The translations under genes were made by a program, and so were the position numbers. A DNA stretch of 5,020 bases from Candidatus Avimicrobium faecavium (GTDB taxonomy: Bacteria > Bacillota > Clostridia > Oscillospirales > Ruminococcaceae), in assembly GCA_904419105.1 (NCBI GenBank), contig CAJFQR010000094.1:1-5020 (forward strand), read 5' to 3'. The notes under the pieces were generated by a model. The model did no database searches, had not been told where the DNA came from, and saw only the letters and a list, made by a program, of their open reading frames with translations. Each line of letters opens with the position of its first letter. Position 1 is the first letter of the stretch. This document shows, in pieces, positions 1-4,947 of this stretch.

Positions 1-2
1 CC

Positions 3-116
3 AATGAACGCCTGGCACCAAGCTGCAGCGGAGCCAGGCTGCTGAACGGGAAAGTCTTCCCGCGGTCGGTAAGCGATGCGGAATTGAAAAACTGGATCGC
101 ATCCCTTGATCTCTGA
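3..116 (+). CDS. C-terminal end of a flavodoxin-like protein (5' partial)
   Basis: An open frame enters from the left edge and stops at a TGA at 114-116, leaving about 37 residues. They end in GKVFPRSVSDAELKNWIASL followed by DL. A GK.F....S..E...W...L pattern is common at the C-terminus of short flavodoxin-family proteins, where it forms the last helix, so a small FMN-binding electron carrier is the best guess. The FMN-binding loops lie outside the window, so this cannot be confirmed. The reading is supported as coding because a strong terminator starts directly at the stop codon. The start and full length are not visible. Confidence 0.6.
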   Translation, partial: NERLAPSCSGARLLNGKVFPRSVSDAELKNWIASLDL

Positions 117-117
117 T

Positions 118-154
118 AAAAACGGCTCCTGCCTGAAAGCCAGGAGCCGTTTTT
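118..154. terminator. Bidirectional intrinsic terminator
   Basis: A perfect 14-bp stem pairs 118-131 (AAAAACGGCTCCTG) with 141-154 (CAGGAGCCGTTTTT) around a 9-nt loop. The plus strand ends in five T, and the five A on the left arm give the minus strand an equal T run. It lies between the stop of the plus-strand flavodoxin-like gene (116) and the stop of the minus-strand small gene (171), so it can end both. Confidence 0.9.
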
Positions 155-170
155 CATTCAGTGGAAGAGG

Positions 171-470
171 TCACTCTTCCCCTTCCTTCTTCTGCCGATC
201 TTTGAGATGTGCTGACCGATAGGCGGAAAACTGTTCCTCAAGCCAGCCAAGAGCCTCTTCCAAGCCCTTCGGTGACAATGGAAACTGCTCCTCTGCCGTA
301 ACGGTGCACAACTCTCGACAGAGGCCATCGGTCCAGGCCTCTGCCACAAGAGCTTTCTCCTCCTTCAGCGGTTTGAGCTGAAAACGAAAACCGGCATTGC
401 TGCCGAAGAAAGCGTTGTGCTCAAAATAGTTGAACATGGGAATATCAAAACTGCTGCCACTGCGGACCAT
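171..470 (-). CDS. Small hypothetical protein (99 aa)
   Basis: I do not recognise a function. The protein is soluble-looking, with no signal peptide or membrane segment. An aromatic N-terminal stretch (PMFNYFEHNAFFGSNAGFRF, residues 11-30) is followed by a charged middle with two cysteines (C51, C55). A predicted helix with the pattern L..A..WL..Q (about 70-80) and a very charged tail ending KKEGEE complete it. From general memory, small clostridial proteins of unknown function share a similar plan: a FxYFE.N.FFG-like start and a GLE.A..WL-like end. The start at 470 is chosen because AGAGAGG (minus strand, 486-480) lies 9 nt upstream of it. An in-frame ATG at 477-479 directly abuts that site with no spacing, and the ATG at 435-437 has no ribosome site. 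It has its own promoter with a perfect TATAAT and shares the terminator at 118-154. Confidence 0.75.
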   Translation of the reverse strand: MVRSGSSFDIPMFNYFEHNAFFGSNAGFRFQLKPLKEEKALVAEAWTDGLCRELCTVTAEEQFPLSPKGLEEALGWLEEQFSAYRSAHLKDRQKKEGEE

Positions 471-479
471 CGGTTCCAT

Positions 480-486
480 CCTCTCT
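480..486 (-). promoter_or_regulatory. Ribosome binding site deciding the start of the 99-aa gene
   Basis: The minus strand reads AGAGAGG here, directly touching one ATG (477-479) and 9 nt from the next in-frame ATG (468-470). Normal spacing favours the second, which shortens the protein by three residues. Confidence 0.6.
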
Positions 487-502
487 GAAATGCTCTGCCT
501 CT

Positions 503-531
503 ATTATAGCTGACTTGCTGTAAAAATTCCA
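503..531 (-). promoter_or_regulatory. Sigma-A-type promoter of the 99-aa gene
   Basis: The minus strand has a perfect TATAAT -10 box (508-503) and a weak -35 candidate TGGAAT (531-526) with a 17-bp spacer. Transcription would begin near 496 and give a leader of about 25 nt. The -35 matches only 3 of 6 consensus bases, so the -10 carries most of the call. It is back to back with the promoter at 538-566, and the two do not overlap. Confidence 0.55.
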
Positions 532-537
532 GTGGCC

Positions 538-566
538 TTGCGCTTCTCCCTGTCGGGTGCTATGAT
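538..566 (+). promoter_or_regulatory. Extended -10 promoter of the YjbR-EVE gene
   Basis: TTGCGC (538-543) and TATGAT (561-566) are separated by 17 bp. TGC directly before TATGAT is an extended -10 element. The expected start near 573 falls on the AAGGAGG ribosome site (573-579), so the leader would be only about 14 nt. That is unusually short and lowers confidence a little. Confidence 0.5.
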
Positions 567-586
567 GGTGAAAAGGAGGCTGCAAT

Positions 587-1372
587 ATGATGAAACCACG
601 GTCGGCTGGCTGCCGCCGGCAGGACATCTTCGACTATTCAAGAGAGCGCTACGGCACTGAGCCGGAGGCGCTTTGGGCCACGGCGCCGGACTATGCGGTG
701 CTTCGCCGAGCTGACAATCGTAAATGGTATGCGCTGATCCTGCGGATCCCCCGAAAAAAAGTGGGGCTCCCTGGGGAGGATCTCATCGATGTGCTGGAGA
801 TCAAACGGGATCCCGCCTTTGCCAGTGAAGAGATCGACGGCGTCCCAGTGCTTCCTCCCTACCACATGAACAAGCTCCACTGGATCGCTCTTCCGTTAGA
901 TGGATCAATGCCAATGGAGACCGCCCGCTTCATGCTCGACCTGAGCTATACACTGACCGGTCCCAAACGCCGCTCTGCTTCCCCAAAAAAAGAGATCCAC
1001 GATTGGCTGGTCCCAGCAAATCCGAAGTATTTTGACATTGAAGCGGCCTTTCGGAAAAATAAACAGATCCTCTGGAAGCAGTCAAGCCGGATCACCGTCG
1101 GCGATATGGTCTATTTCTATGTGGCGGCGCCGGTCTCTGCAATCTGCTATCAGTGTCGTGCAATAGAGGTGGACCTTCCCTGTGAGAAGCACGATGGCCA
1201 CATCCTGATGCATCAGCTGATGAAGGTGGAGCTGCTCCACCGTTTCTCGAAAGAGAACCTTGATCTCAAGGTGCTCAAACGGCACGGCATCACCACCGTC
1301 CGCGGACCTCGGGGCATACCCAACAGTCTGATGGTCGAGATTCAGCGGGTATTGAAAAAAGAAGCCGATTGA
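587..1372 (+). CDS. YjbR (MmcQ)-EVE domain fusion protein
   Basis: The 261-residue protein joins two small domains. Residues about 11-124 match the YjbR/MmcQ fold (a CyaY-like, possibly DNA-binding family): an N-terminal DIFDYSRERYGTEPEALW, a middle KWYALILRIPRKKVGL with a following DVLEIK, then an HMNKLHWIAL segment and a final helix ending LSYTLTGPKRR. A short linker (125-137) leads to an EVE/PUA-like domain at about 138-258, opening with HDWLVPANPKYFDI and holding a WKQSS..I..GD.VYFYVAAPVSAI core. EVE domains are PUA relatives thought to bind modified bases in nucleic acids; the substrate here is unknown. The ATG at 587 has AAGGAGG (573-579) 7 nt upstream; a second ATG at 590 would also work. 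The gene stands alone, with its own promoter and a terminator 6 nt after the stop. Domain assignment is firm from motifs, while the molecular role is inference. Confidence 0.9.
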   Translation: MMKPRSAGCRRQDIFDYSRERYGTEPEALWATAPDYAVLRRADNRKWYALILRIPRKKVGLPGEDLIDVLEIKRDPAFASEEIDGVPVLPPYHMNKLHWIALPLDGSMPMETARFMLDLSYTLTGPKRRSASPKKEIHDWLVPANPKYFDIEAAFRKNKQILWKQSSRITVGDMVYFYVAAPVSAICYQCRAIEVDLPCEKHDGHILMHQLMKVELLHRFSKENLDLKVLKRHGITTVRGPRGIPNSLMVEIQRVLKKEAD

Positions 1373-1377
1373 CGCAT

Positions 1378-1414
1378 AAAACCTTGGGAGAGTCATTGGT
1401 TCTCCCAAGGTTTT
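1378..1414. terminator. Bidirectional intrinsic terminator between converging genes
   Basis: A perfect 14-bp stem pairs 1378-1391 (AAAACCTTGGGAGA) with 1401-1414 (TCTCCCAAGGTTTT), with a 9-nt loop. T runs follow on both strands (TTTTATATT on plus, TTTTATG on minus). It lies between the stop of the YjbR-EVE gene (1372) and the stop of the helicase loader gene (1427), and so serves both transcripts. Confidence 0.9.
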
Positions 1415-1426
1415 ATATTGCCGTCG

Positions 1427-2401
1427 TCAGCGGCGAAGCAGGCGGATATCGCTCCCACGGAATGGGATCGTCTGGTATCCACCGATGATCCGGGAGAGCA
1501 CACGAGGTGAATAGCGGGACTCGATCTCCTTGATGGTGAGATTGGACGAGATGATGGTCGGCCGCTTTTCGATCAAGCGGGTGTTGATGATGTTGTAGAG
1601 CACCGATATTGAGAAATTGGTAGAGAACTCAGCACCGAGGTCATCCAGGATAAGCAGGTCGCTCTCCAGTACAAAGTCCAGTGAACTGCCGTCTTCGCTG
1701 CGGCGGAATCGCTCCCGCTCCAATGTATCCATCAGCGATTGAGCCGGTGTATAGAGAACGTTGTAGCCTTTGCGTATCACCTCTGCGGCGATTGAAAGCG
1801 AGAGATGGGTCTTTCCCAGACCGGTCGGACCCTGGAAGAAAAGGCTTTCAGAAGCCGGTGTGAACGCAGCCGCATACTTCTGACAGAGATCCAGCGCCCG
1901 GCGCATCACATCCCGGGCGGAATAGCCGACCCCGGGCAGCGGATCAGTCGGATAGTAGTCGAGGGAAAAGCTCGCAAAGGTAATGCCGGCGGTATCCGCC
2001 GTTCGGGAGAGGCGCTCCATCATCAGCTCGGTGAGGATCTGCCGCATACAGTGGCACATCTTCCCGTCATGATAACCGGTATCCTGACAGTCGGGACAGG
2101 AGTAGCGCATCGCATCATAGTCCTCCGGCAGACCGGCGGCCGTCAGGAGTTCTCGTTTTTTCTGCTGGAGGTAGAGGTTCGTATCCCGCAGCCGGGCCAG
2201 TTTCTCCTCCACATCGGTCCCTGACAGGATCGTACGGGCGATGGCAGCACTGGTGCCGGTGAGCTCCCGCTGCAGGGCCCCCACCTCCGGTGCACGTTCA
2301 GCGATGACCTGCAAGCGATGCTGGTAGTCGTTGCGGGCAGCGTTCCGTCGCTCCCCCAAGATGGTGAACGCCCGGTCCATAATCTCTTTTGGATAGGCCA
2401 T
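1427..2401 (-). CDS. DnaI/DnaC-type replicative helicase loader (AAA+ ATPase)
   Basis: This 324-residue cytoplasmic ATPase should load the replicative DnaB-type helicase onto origin or restart DNA. The N-terminal ~90 residues are helical and charged, fitting the helicase-binding part of DnaI. A Cys4 zinc-ribbon-like cluster follows (C102, C105, C116, C118 in SCPDCQDTGYHDGKMCHCM), as in DnaI. The AAA+ core has Walker A GPTGLGKTH (191-199), Walker B LLILDDLGAE (249-258, acidic D253/D254), sensor-1 region TIISSNLT (282-289) and an arginine-finger region YSPRVLSRI (297-305). Length is close to DnaI (about 310). IstB, the transposon-linked relative, is less likely because it lacks the zinc cluster and no transposase lies beside this gene. 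The ATG at 2401 follows AGGGAG by 9 nt. That site overlaps the TAG stop of the upstream DnaD-like gene, which suggests translational coupling. No separate promoter is seen. Confidence 0.92.
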   Translation of the reverse strand: MAYPKEIMDRAFTILGERRNAARNDYQHRLQVIAERAPEVGALQRELTGTSAAIARTILSGTDVEEKLARLRDTNLYLQQKKRELLTAAGLPEDYDAMRYSCPDCQDTGYHDGKMCHCMRQILTELMMERLSRTADTAGITFASFSLDYYPTDPLPGVGYSARDVMRRALDLCQKYAAAFTPASESLFFQGPTGLGKTHLSLSIAAEVIRKGYNVLYTPAQSLMDTLERERFRRSEDGSSLDFVLESDLLILDDLGAEFSTNFSISVLYNIINTRLIEKRPTIISSNLTIKEIESRYSPRVLSRIIGGYQTIPFRGSDIRLLRR

Positions 2402-2414
2402 CTGTCAGCTCTCC

Positions 2415-3410
2415 CTACTTCTCGATAAAATTGCCGAGGACCCGGTCCTCGATCTCCTGAATGCTGTAGGAGGTCTCCCCACCAGCGGCCTGCATGCGCC
2501 GGGCCGAGGCATTGGCGGCATCTGCCGCCGTGCGGACCCCCTCTTTGTGCCAGTTCTGCAGTACCTTGTTGATGTAGGCGAAGCTGACCTTCCCGGTATT
2601 TTCCACCGCACGCTCGTAGGCCAGCCGGATGACATCGATACCATAGCCAAGCTCTCCGAACCAGGCGGCGATCATCTCCCGTTCCCGGGTGGTGAGGGTG
2701 CGTTCCCTCAGGCCAAAAGCGCTGCGCACCTGGCCCTCCCAGGAACGGCGACGGCTGAGTTCATCAATATGGCGCTCTGCCTTTGCCACCGTATCAATCC
2801 CCTGTTCCTGCCAACCGGCCGCCGTGCGCTCCACATAGCGCATACTGAGCTTGCCGACGGCCTTGCAATACCCCATCACAGTGATAATGAACTCCGGCGC
2901 CATCCCGTAATACTGATAGAGCGCAGTGAGGCACTGCATATCCACACTGGAAAGGGGATGGCCGAGGATCTCCTGGGCCTTGCTGAGGAGACTTCGCAGC
3001 ACTCGATCGGAAGCAGCAAGGTCTACACATTCCTGCCGCGAAAGCCTGCCATTGGAGGTGAGCAGCACCGTACGGCCCTCCCGGTCAAGCGGAACCGCTC
3101 GAGGAGAAGCCTCCGATACAGACACAGATGGGTCGGTATCCGGACGGACAGCGGGACTGGATGCAGCCATCCCCTCATCGGTGTGCAGCAGCCCGGCCGC
3201 CTCCCAGTAGGACGCGGCGTCCCGTACATCTTCCACCCGTTGGCGGAGAAGGACAGCGATCTCCTCATCGGTCAGAGCCGAGCCCTGCCGCAGCAGGAGC
3301 AGCAGCAATTTGAGCTGCAGGGCGCTGCACAAACGCAGATGGTCATCCACCACTGAAGCAGGAACCGCAAAGGCCGGCCCCATCTGTGAAAAATTCGCGC
3401 GGTATTTCAA
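2415..3410 (-). CDS. DnaD-domain primosomal protein (tandem DnaB_2/DnaD repeats), TTG start
   Basis: From a TTG start the protein has 331 residues. Residues about 1-77 form a winged-helix-like N-terminal part (AVPASVVDDHLRL, a six-leucine helix at 35-40, then LTDEEIAVLLRQRVEDVRDA). A Pro/Ser-rich linker spans about 78-125. Two DnaD C-terminal (DnaB_2) repeats follow at about 138-206 and 226-293, each ending in the family's Y...I/T...W signature: YVERTAAGW (192-200) and YINKVLQNW (279-287). DnaD proteins bind and remodel DNA and act with the helicase loader in primosome assembly, consistent with the next gene. The frame is open upstream to 3560, but the promoter TATAAT (3500-3495) lies inside that extension, so translation must begin later. 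TTG at 3410-3408 has AGTGAGG 11 nt upstream, and it yields MKYRANF, which fits family N-termini. The next ATG (3383-3381) lacks a ribosome site and would cut conserved residues. Confidence 0.88.
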   Translation of the reverse strand: MKYRANFSQMGPAFAVPASVVDDHLRLCSALQLKLLLLLLRQGSALTDEEIAVLLRQRVEDVRDAASYWEAAGLLHTDEGMAASSPAVRPDTDPSVSVSEASPRAVPLDREGRTVLLTSNGRLSRQECVDLAASDRVLRSLLSKAQEILGHPLSSVDMQCLTALYQYYGMAPEFIITVMGYCKAVGKLSMRYVERTAAGWQEQGIDTVAKAERHIDELSRRRSWEGQVRSAFGLRERTLTTREREMIAAWFGELGYGIDVIRLAYERAVENTGKVSFAYINKVLQNWHKEGVRTAADAANASARRMQAAGGETSYSIQEIEDRVLGNFIEK

Positions 3411-3421
3411 AGGAACTTCAA

Positions 3422-3428
3422 CCTCACT
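3422..3428 (-). promoter_or_regulatory. Ribosome binding site for the TTG start of the DnaD-like gene
   Basis: The minus strand reads AGTGAGG, 11 nt before TTG (3410-3408). It is a moderate match with slightly long spacing, which together with the TTG start predicts weak initiation. It lies 17 nt beyond the end of the leader hairpin. Confidence 0.55.
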
Positions 3429-3444
3429 CTTTGGTATCGGACAG

Positions 3445-3484
3445 GGCTCTCCCCTTCGGAAACCGTCCGAAAAGGAGGAGAGCC
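3445..3484 (-). promoter_or_regulatory. Leader hairpin at the 5' end of the dnaD-like operon mRNA
   Basis: An 8-bp outer stem pairs 3445-3452 with 3477-3484 (GGCTCTCC/GGAGAGCC). It continues, with small bulges, into CC/GG and TTCGGA/TCCGAA (3455-3460 with 3466-3471) around a 5-nt loop, about 16 bp in all. The promoter predicts transcription starting near 3488, so the hairpin occupies almost the very 5' end of the mRNA. No T run follows on the minus strand, so it is not a terminator. mRNA stabilisation, control of translation or a DNA operator are all possible; the structure is seen, the role is inferred. Confidence 0.6.
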
Positions 3485-3494
3485 AAGTATTTTT

Positions 3495-3523
3495 ATTATA
3501 GCACATTTCCCACAGAGAGTAAA
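3495..3523 (-). promoter_or_regulatory. Promoter of the dnaD-like/helicase loader operon
   Basis: The minus strand has TTTACT (3523-3518; 4 of 6 to TTGACA), a 17-bp spacer and a perfect TATAAT (3500-3495), preceded by TGC as an extended -10. Transcription should begin near 3488, giving a leader of about 78 nt to the TTG start. This is the best promoter in the window. Confidence 0.75.
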
Positions 3524-3589
3524 TCGCCGCCTGATCTTCCCTCATTGGTGACCCAGTCACAGAACCTGCCTTCCTGGCCGGGCGGATGC
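3524..3589. other. Divergent spacer between two promoters, with a small inverted repeat
   Basis: This 66-bp stretch separates the -35 boxes of the leftward operon promoter and the rightward TSCPD promoter. It holds the inverted repeat GTGAC-CCA-GTCAC (3548-3560), which could be a regulator site, though a 5-bp arm is short enough to be chance. No gene is supported here: the open frame crossing it on the minus strand lies upstream of the transcription start. Confidence 0.3.
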
Positions 3590-3618
3590 TTGCATCTTCA
3601 CCTGAGATGTACTATAAT
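3590..3618 (+). promoter_or_regulatory. Promoter of the TSCPD gene, with a palindrome over the -35
   Basis: TTGCAT (3590-3595) and a perfect TATAAT (3613-3618) are 17 bp apart, predicting a start near 3625 and a leader of about 55 nt. The -35 overlaps the inverted repeat GATGC-TT-GCATC (3585-3596), a possible operator. The leader has a short CCGC-AAAAA-GCGG hairpin (3637-3649) of only 4 bp. Confidence 0.65.
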
Positions 3619-3679
3619 AATCACTGTTCGATCCGACCGCAAAAAGCGGCAGGCCACGATCAAAGGGAGGAAATAATTT

Positions 3680-3937
3680 ATGGTATATACCTACAAGACC
3701 AAGGGTACCTGCTCAAGAGAGATCACCGTCGATGTCGATGCCAACGGCGTCATTCAGAGCTGCGCCTTCAAGGGTGGCTGCCCCGGCAACCTGGACGGCA
3801 TCTCCAAGCTCATCGTCGGCATGAAGGCCGAAGACGTCATCGACCGGGTCCGCGGTACCCGCTGCGGCTTCAAGGCCACCTCTTGCCCCGATCAGCTCTC
3901 CTATGCGCTGGAAGAGGCTCTTGCGGCTGCCAAGTAA
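3680..3937 (+). CDS. Stand-alone TSCPD domain protein (TIGR03905-like)
   Basis: The 85-residue protein is made entirely of a TSCPD domain, named for the motif visible at T67-D71. In order it shows TCSREITVDVD (10-20), a FKGGCPGNLDG loop (30-40), GTRCGFKATSCPDQL (59-73) and a C-terminal alanine-rich helix. Five cysteines (C11, C28, C34, C62, C69) suggest metal, probably zinc, binding. The same domain occurs at the C-terminus of B12-dependent ribonucleotide reductases, and short free-standing copies are common in Clostridia; their function is not established. There is no signal peptide, so it is cytoplasmic. The ATG at 3680 has GGGAGG (3665-3670) 9 nt upstream, and the length fits the stand-alone family. 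It is its own transcription unit, with a promoter at 3590-3618 and a terminator after the stop. No reductase gene lies in the window. Confidence 0.92.
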   Translation: MVYTYKTKGTCSREITVDVDANGVIQSCAFKGGCPGNLDGISKLIVGMKAEDVIDRVRGTRCGFKATSCPDQLSYALEEALAAAK

Positions 3938-3947
3938 CAGCCAAATG

Positions 3948-3976
3948 AAAGACTCCGGTCCTCCGGAGTCTTTTTT
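3948..3976 (+). terminator. Intrinsic terminator of the TSCPD gene
   Basis: GACTCCGG (3951-3958) pairs with CCGGAGTC (3963-3970) around a TCCT loop, extended by AAA/TTT to 11 bp, and six T follow (3971-3976). It begins about 10 nt after the TAA and isolates this gene from the dehydrogenase. Confidence 0.92.
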
Positions 3977-3986
3977 CATACCGGGG

Positions 3987-4020
3987 GCGGCTTTCTCTGG
4001 CTATTTCCCGGGAAAGCCGC
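3987..4020. repeat. Inverted repeat in the dehydrogenase promoter (candidate operator)
   Basis: GCGGCTTTC (3987-3995) is repeated in perfect inverted form as GAAAGCCGC (4012-4020), 16 bp apart and centred on the -35 box. Overlapping its right half is a perfect 12-bp palindrome, TTTCCCGGGAAA (4004-4015), inside the -35/-10 spacer. The right arm ends at the base before TATAAT. A repressor bound here would block RNA polymerase. There is no T run after the repeat, so a second terminator is unlikely. Confidence 0.5.
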
Positions 4021-4026
4021 TATAAT
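3998..4026 (+). promoter_or_regulatory. Promoter of the beta-hydroxyacid dehydrogenase gene
   Basis: A perfect TATAAT (4021-4026) lies 17 bp after a weak -35 candidate TGGCTA (3998-4003; 3 of 6). The expected start is near 4033, giving a leader of about 34 nt. The weak -35 together with the surrounding palindromes suggests a regulated promoter, possibly one needing an activator. Confidence 0.55.
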
Positions 4027-4066
4027 GGAGATAAAAGTGCCATATCGCAAAAGGAGTGGAGTCTAT

Positions 4067-4933
4067 ATGAAAACGATCGGATTCATTGGTGTCGGTGTAA
4101 TGGGCAAGCCGATGGTGCGCAATCTGATGAAAAGAGGGTACCCGGTCTCGATCTACAGCCGGACCAAGGCCAAGGTCCTTGATGTCATCGAGGAAGGGGC
4201 CATGTGGTGTGACAGTGTCGCCGCCTGCGCCGCCGAGAAAGATGTTATCATCACAATGGTCGGATTTCCGAAAGATGTAGAGGAGCTCTACTTTGGAGAG
4301 GATGGCATCCTGGCAAATGCCAAGCCCGGAGCGGTGGCCATCGACATGACCACCACCAGCCCGAAGCTCTCCGAGCGGATCTATACCGAAGCAAAAAAAC
4401 GAGGCATCGCTGCACTGGATGCTCCGGTGTCCGGTGGGGACAGCGGTGCCATCGCAGGGACACTGTCGATCATGGTCGGCGGTGACCGGGAGACCTTTGA
4501 TCGGTGCCAGGACATCTTTGAGGCTCTGGGCAGCTCCATCACCTACGAGGGCGGCGCAGGCAAGGGCCAGCACACTAAAATGGCCAACCAGATTGCTCTG
4601 TCCGGCATTGTGGCCAGCGTGGCGGAGGCTATCGCCTATGCCCGGCGCACCGGGCTCGATGTGGACACCATGCTGGCAAGCATCTCCAAAGGGGCCGCCG
4701 GCAGCTGGCAGATGGACCACAATACACCGAAGATGGTCTCCGGAGATATGGCGCCGGGCTTCTACATCCGGCATTTCATCAAAGATATGAGCATCGCCGC
4801 TGAAGAGGCGGAAGGTGTCGGACTCACACTGCCGGTGCTCGACCAGGTCCTCGCGATGTACAGAGAGCTGGAAGGCTGCGGTGAAGGCAGCCTTGGCACT
4901 CAGGCCATCATCCACTATTTTGACAAACAGTGA
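4067..4933 (+). CDS. NAD(P)-dependent beta-hydroxyacid dehydrogenase (3-hydroxyisobutyrate dehydrogenase family)
   Basis: The 288-residue enzyme should reversibly oxidise a short beta-hydroxyacid to its semialdehyde or keto acid with NAD(P). The N-terminal Rossmann fold has GFIGVGVMGKPMVRNL (5-20), with the dinucleotide loop at G8, G10 and G13. Arginine in YSRT (30-33) after the second strand often indicates NADP(H) preference. The substrate loop is DAPVSGGDSGAIAGTLSIMV (118-137). The catalytic lysine is K171 in GKGQHTKMANQ, with N174 nearby. The helical C-terminal domain has the conserved HFIKD (236-240). Length matches the family (about 290-300). The substrate (3-hydroxyisobutyrate, tartronate semialdehyde, 4-hydroxybutyrate, or other) cannot be told from sequence or neighbours. 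The frame is open back to 4025, but that ATG lies inside the TATAAT box. The ATG at 4067 has AAGGAG (4051-4056) and GGAG (4058-4061) upstream. It is a single-gene unit. Confidence 0.93.
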   Translation: MKTIGFIGVGVMGKPMVRNLMKRGYPVSIYSRTKAKVLDVIEEGAMWCDSVAACAAEKDVIITMVGFPKDVEELYFGEDGILANAKPGAVAIDMTTTSPKLSERIYTEAKKRGIAALDAPVSGGDSGAIAGTLSIMVGGDRETFDRCQDIFEALGSSITYEGGAGKGQHTKMANQIALSGIVASVAEAIAYARRTGLDVDTMLASISKGAAGSWQMDHNTPKMVSGDMAPGFYIRHFIKDMSIAAEEAEGVGLTLPVLDQVLAMYRELEGCGEGSLGTQAIIHYFDKQ

Positions 4934-4947
4934 TCTTTTGCGGCATG

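Noticed and set aside
3291..3310. A GCAGCAGGAGCAGCAGCA-like short repeat
   Set aside because: It encodes the leucine-rich helix of the DnaD-like protein (six leucines, residues 35-40). It is imperfect and within normal coding sequence, so not a meaningful repeat element.
2547..3356. A 269-codon open frame on the plus strand opposite the DnaD-like gene
   Set aside because: No ribosome site or promoter was seen, its composition is His/Pro/Arg-rich like a shadow frame, and the opposite strand encodes a recognisable tandem DnaD protein.
3471..3479. A plus-strand AAAAGGAGG resembling a strong ribosome site
   Set aside because: No start codon with a sustained open frame follows at suitable spacing on the plus strand, and the bases are explained as one arm of the leader hairpin of the opposite strand.
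3411..3560. N-terminal extension of the DnaD-like protein to an ATG at 3560
   Set aside because: The extension would run through the -35, TATAAT and leader hairpin, upstream of the predicted transcription start, and its residues do not resemble a DnaD N-terminus.
3586..3948. A 120-codon plus-strand frame overlapping the TSCPD gene
   Set aside because: It starts upstream of the promoter -10 and runs in another frame across a complete TSCPD protein; its Arg/Gly/His-rich content is typical of a shadow.
4025..4066. Start of the dehydrogenase at the ATG at 4025
   Set aside because: That ATG overlaps the -10 box, so it lies upstream of the transcript. The ATG at 4067 has proper ribosome sites and begins directly with the Rossmann strand.
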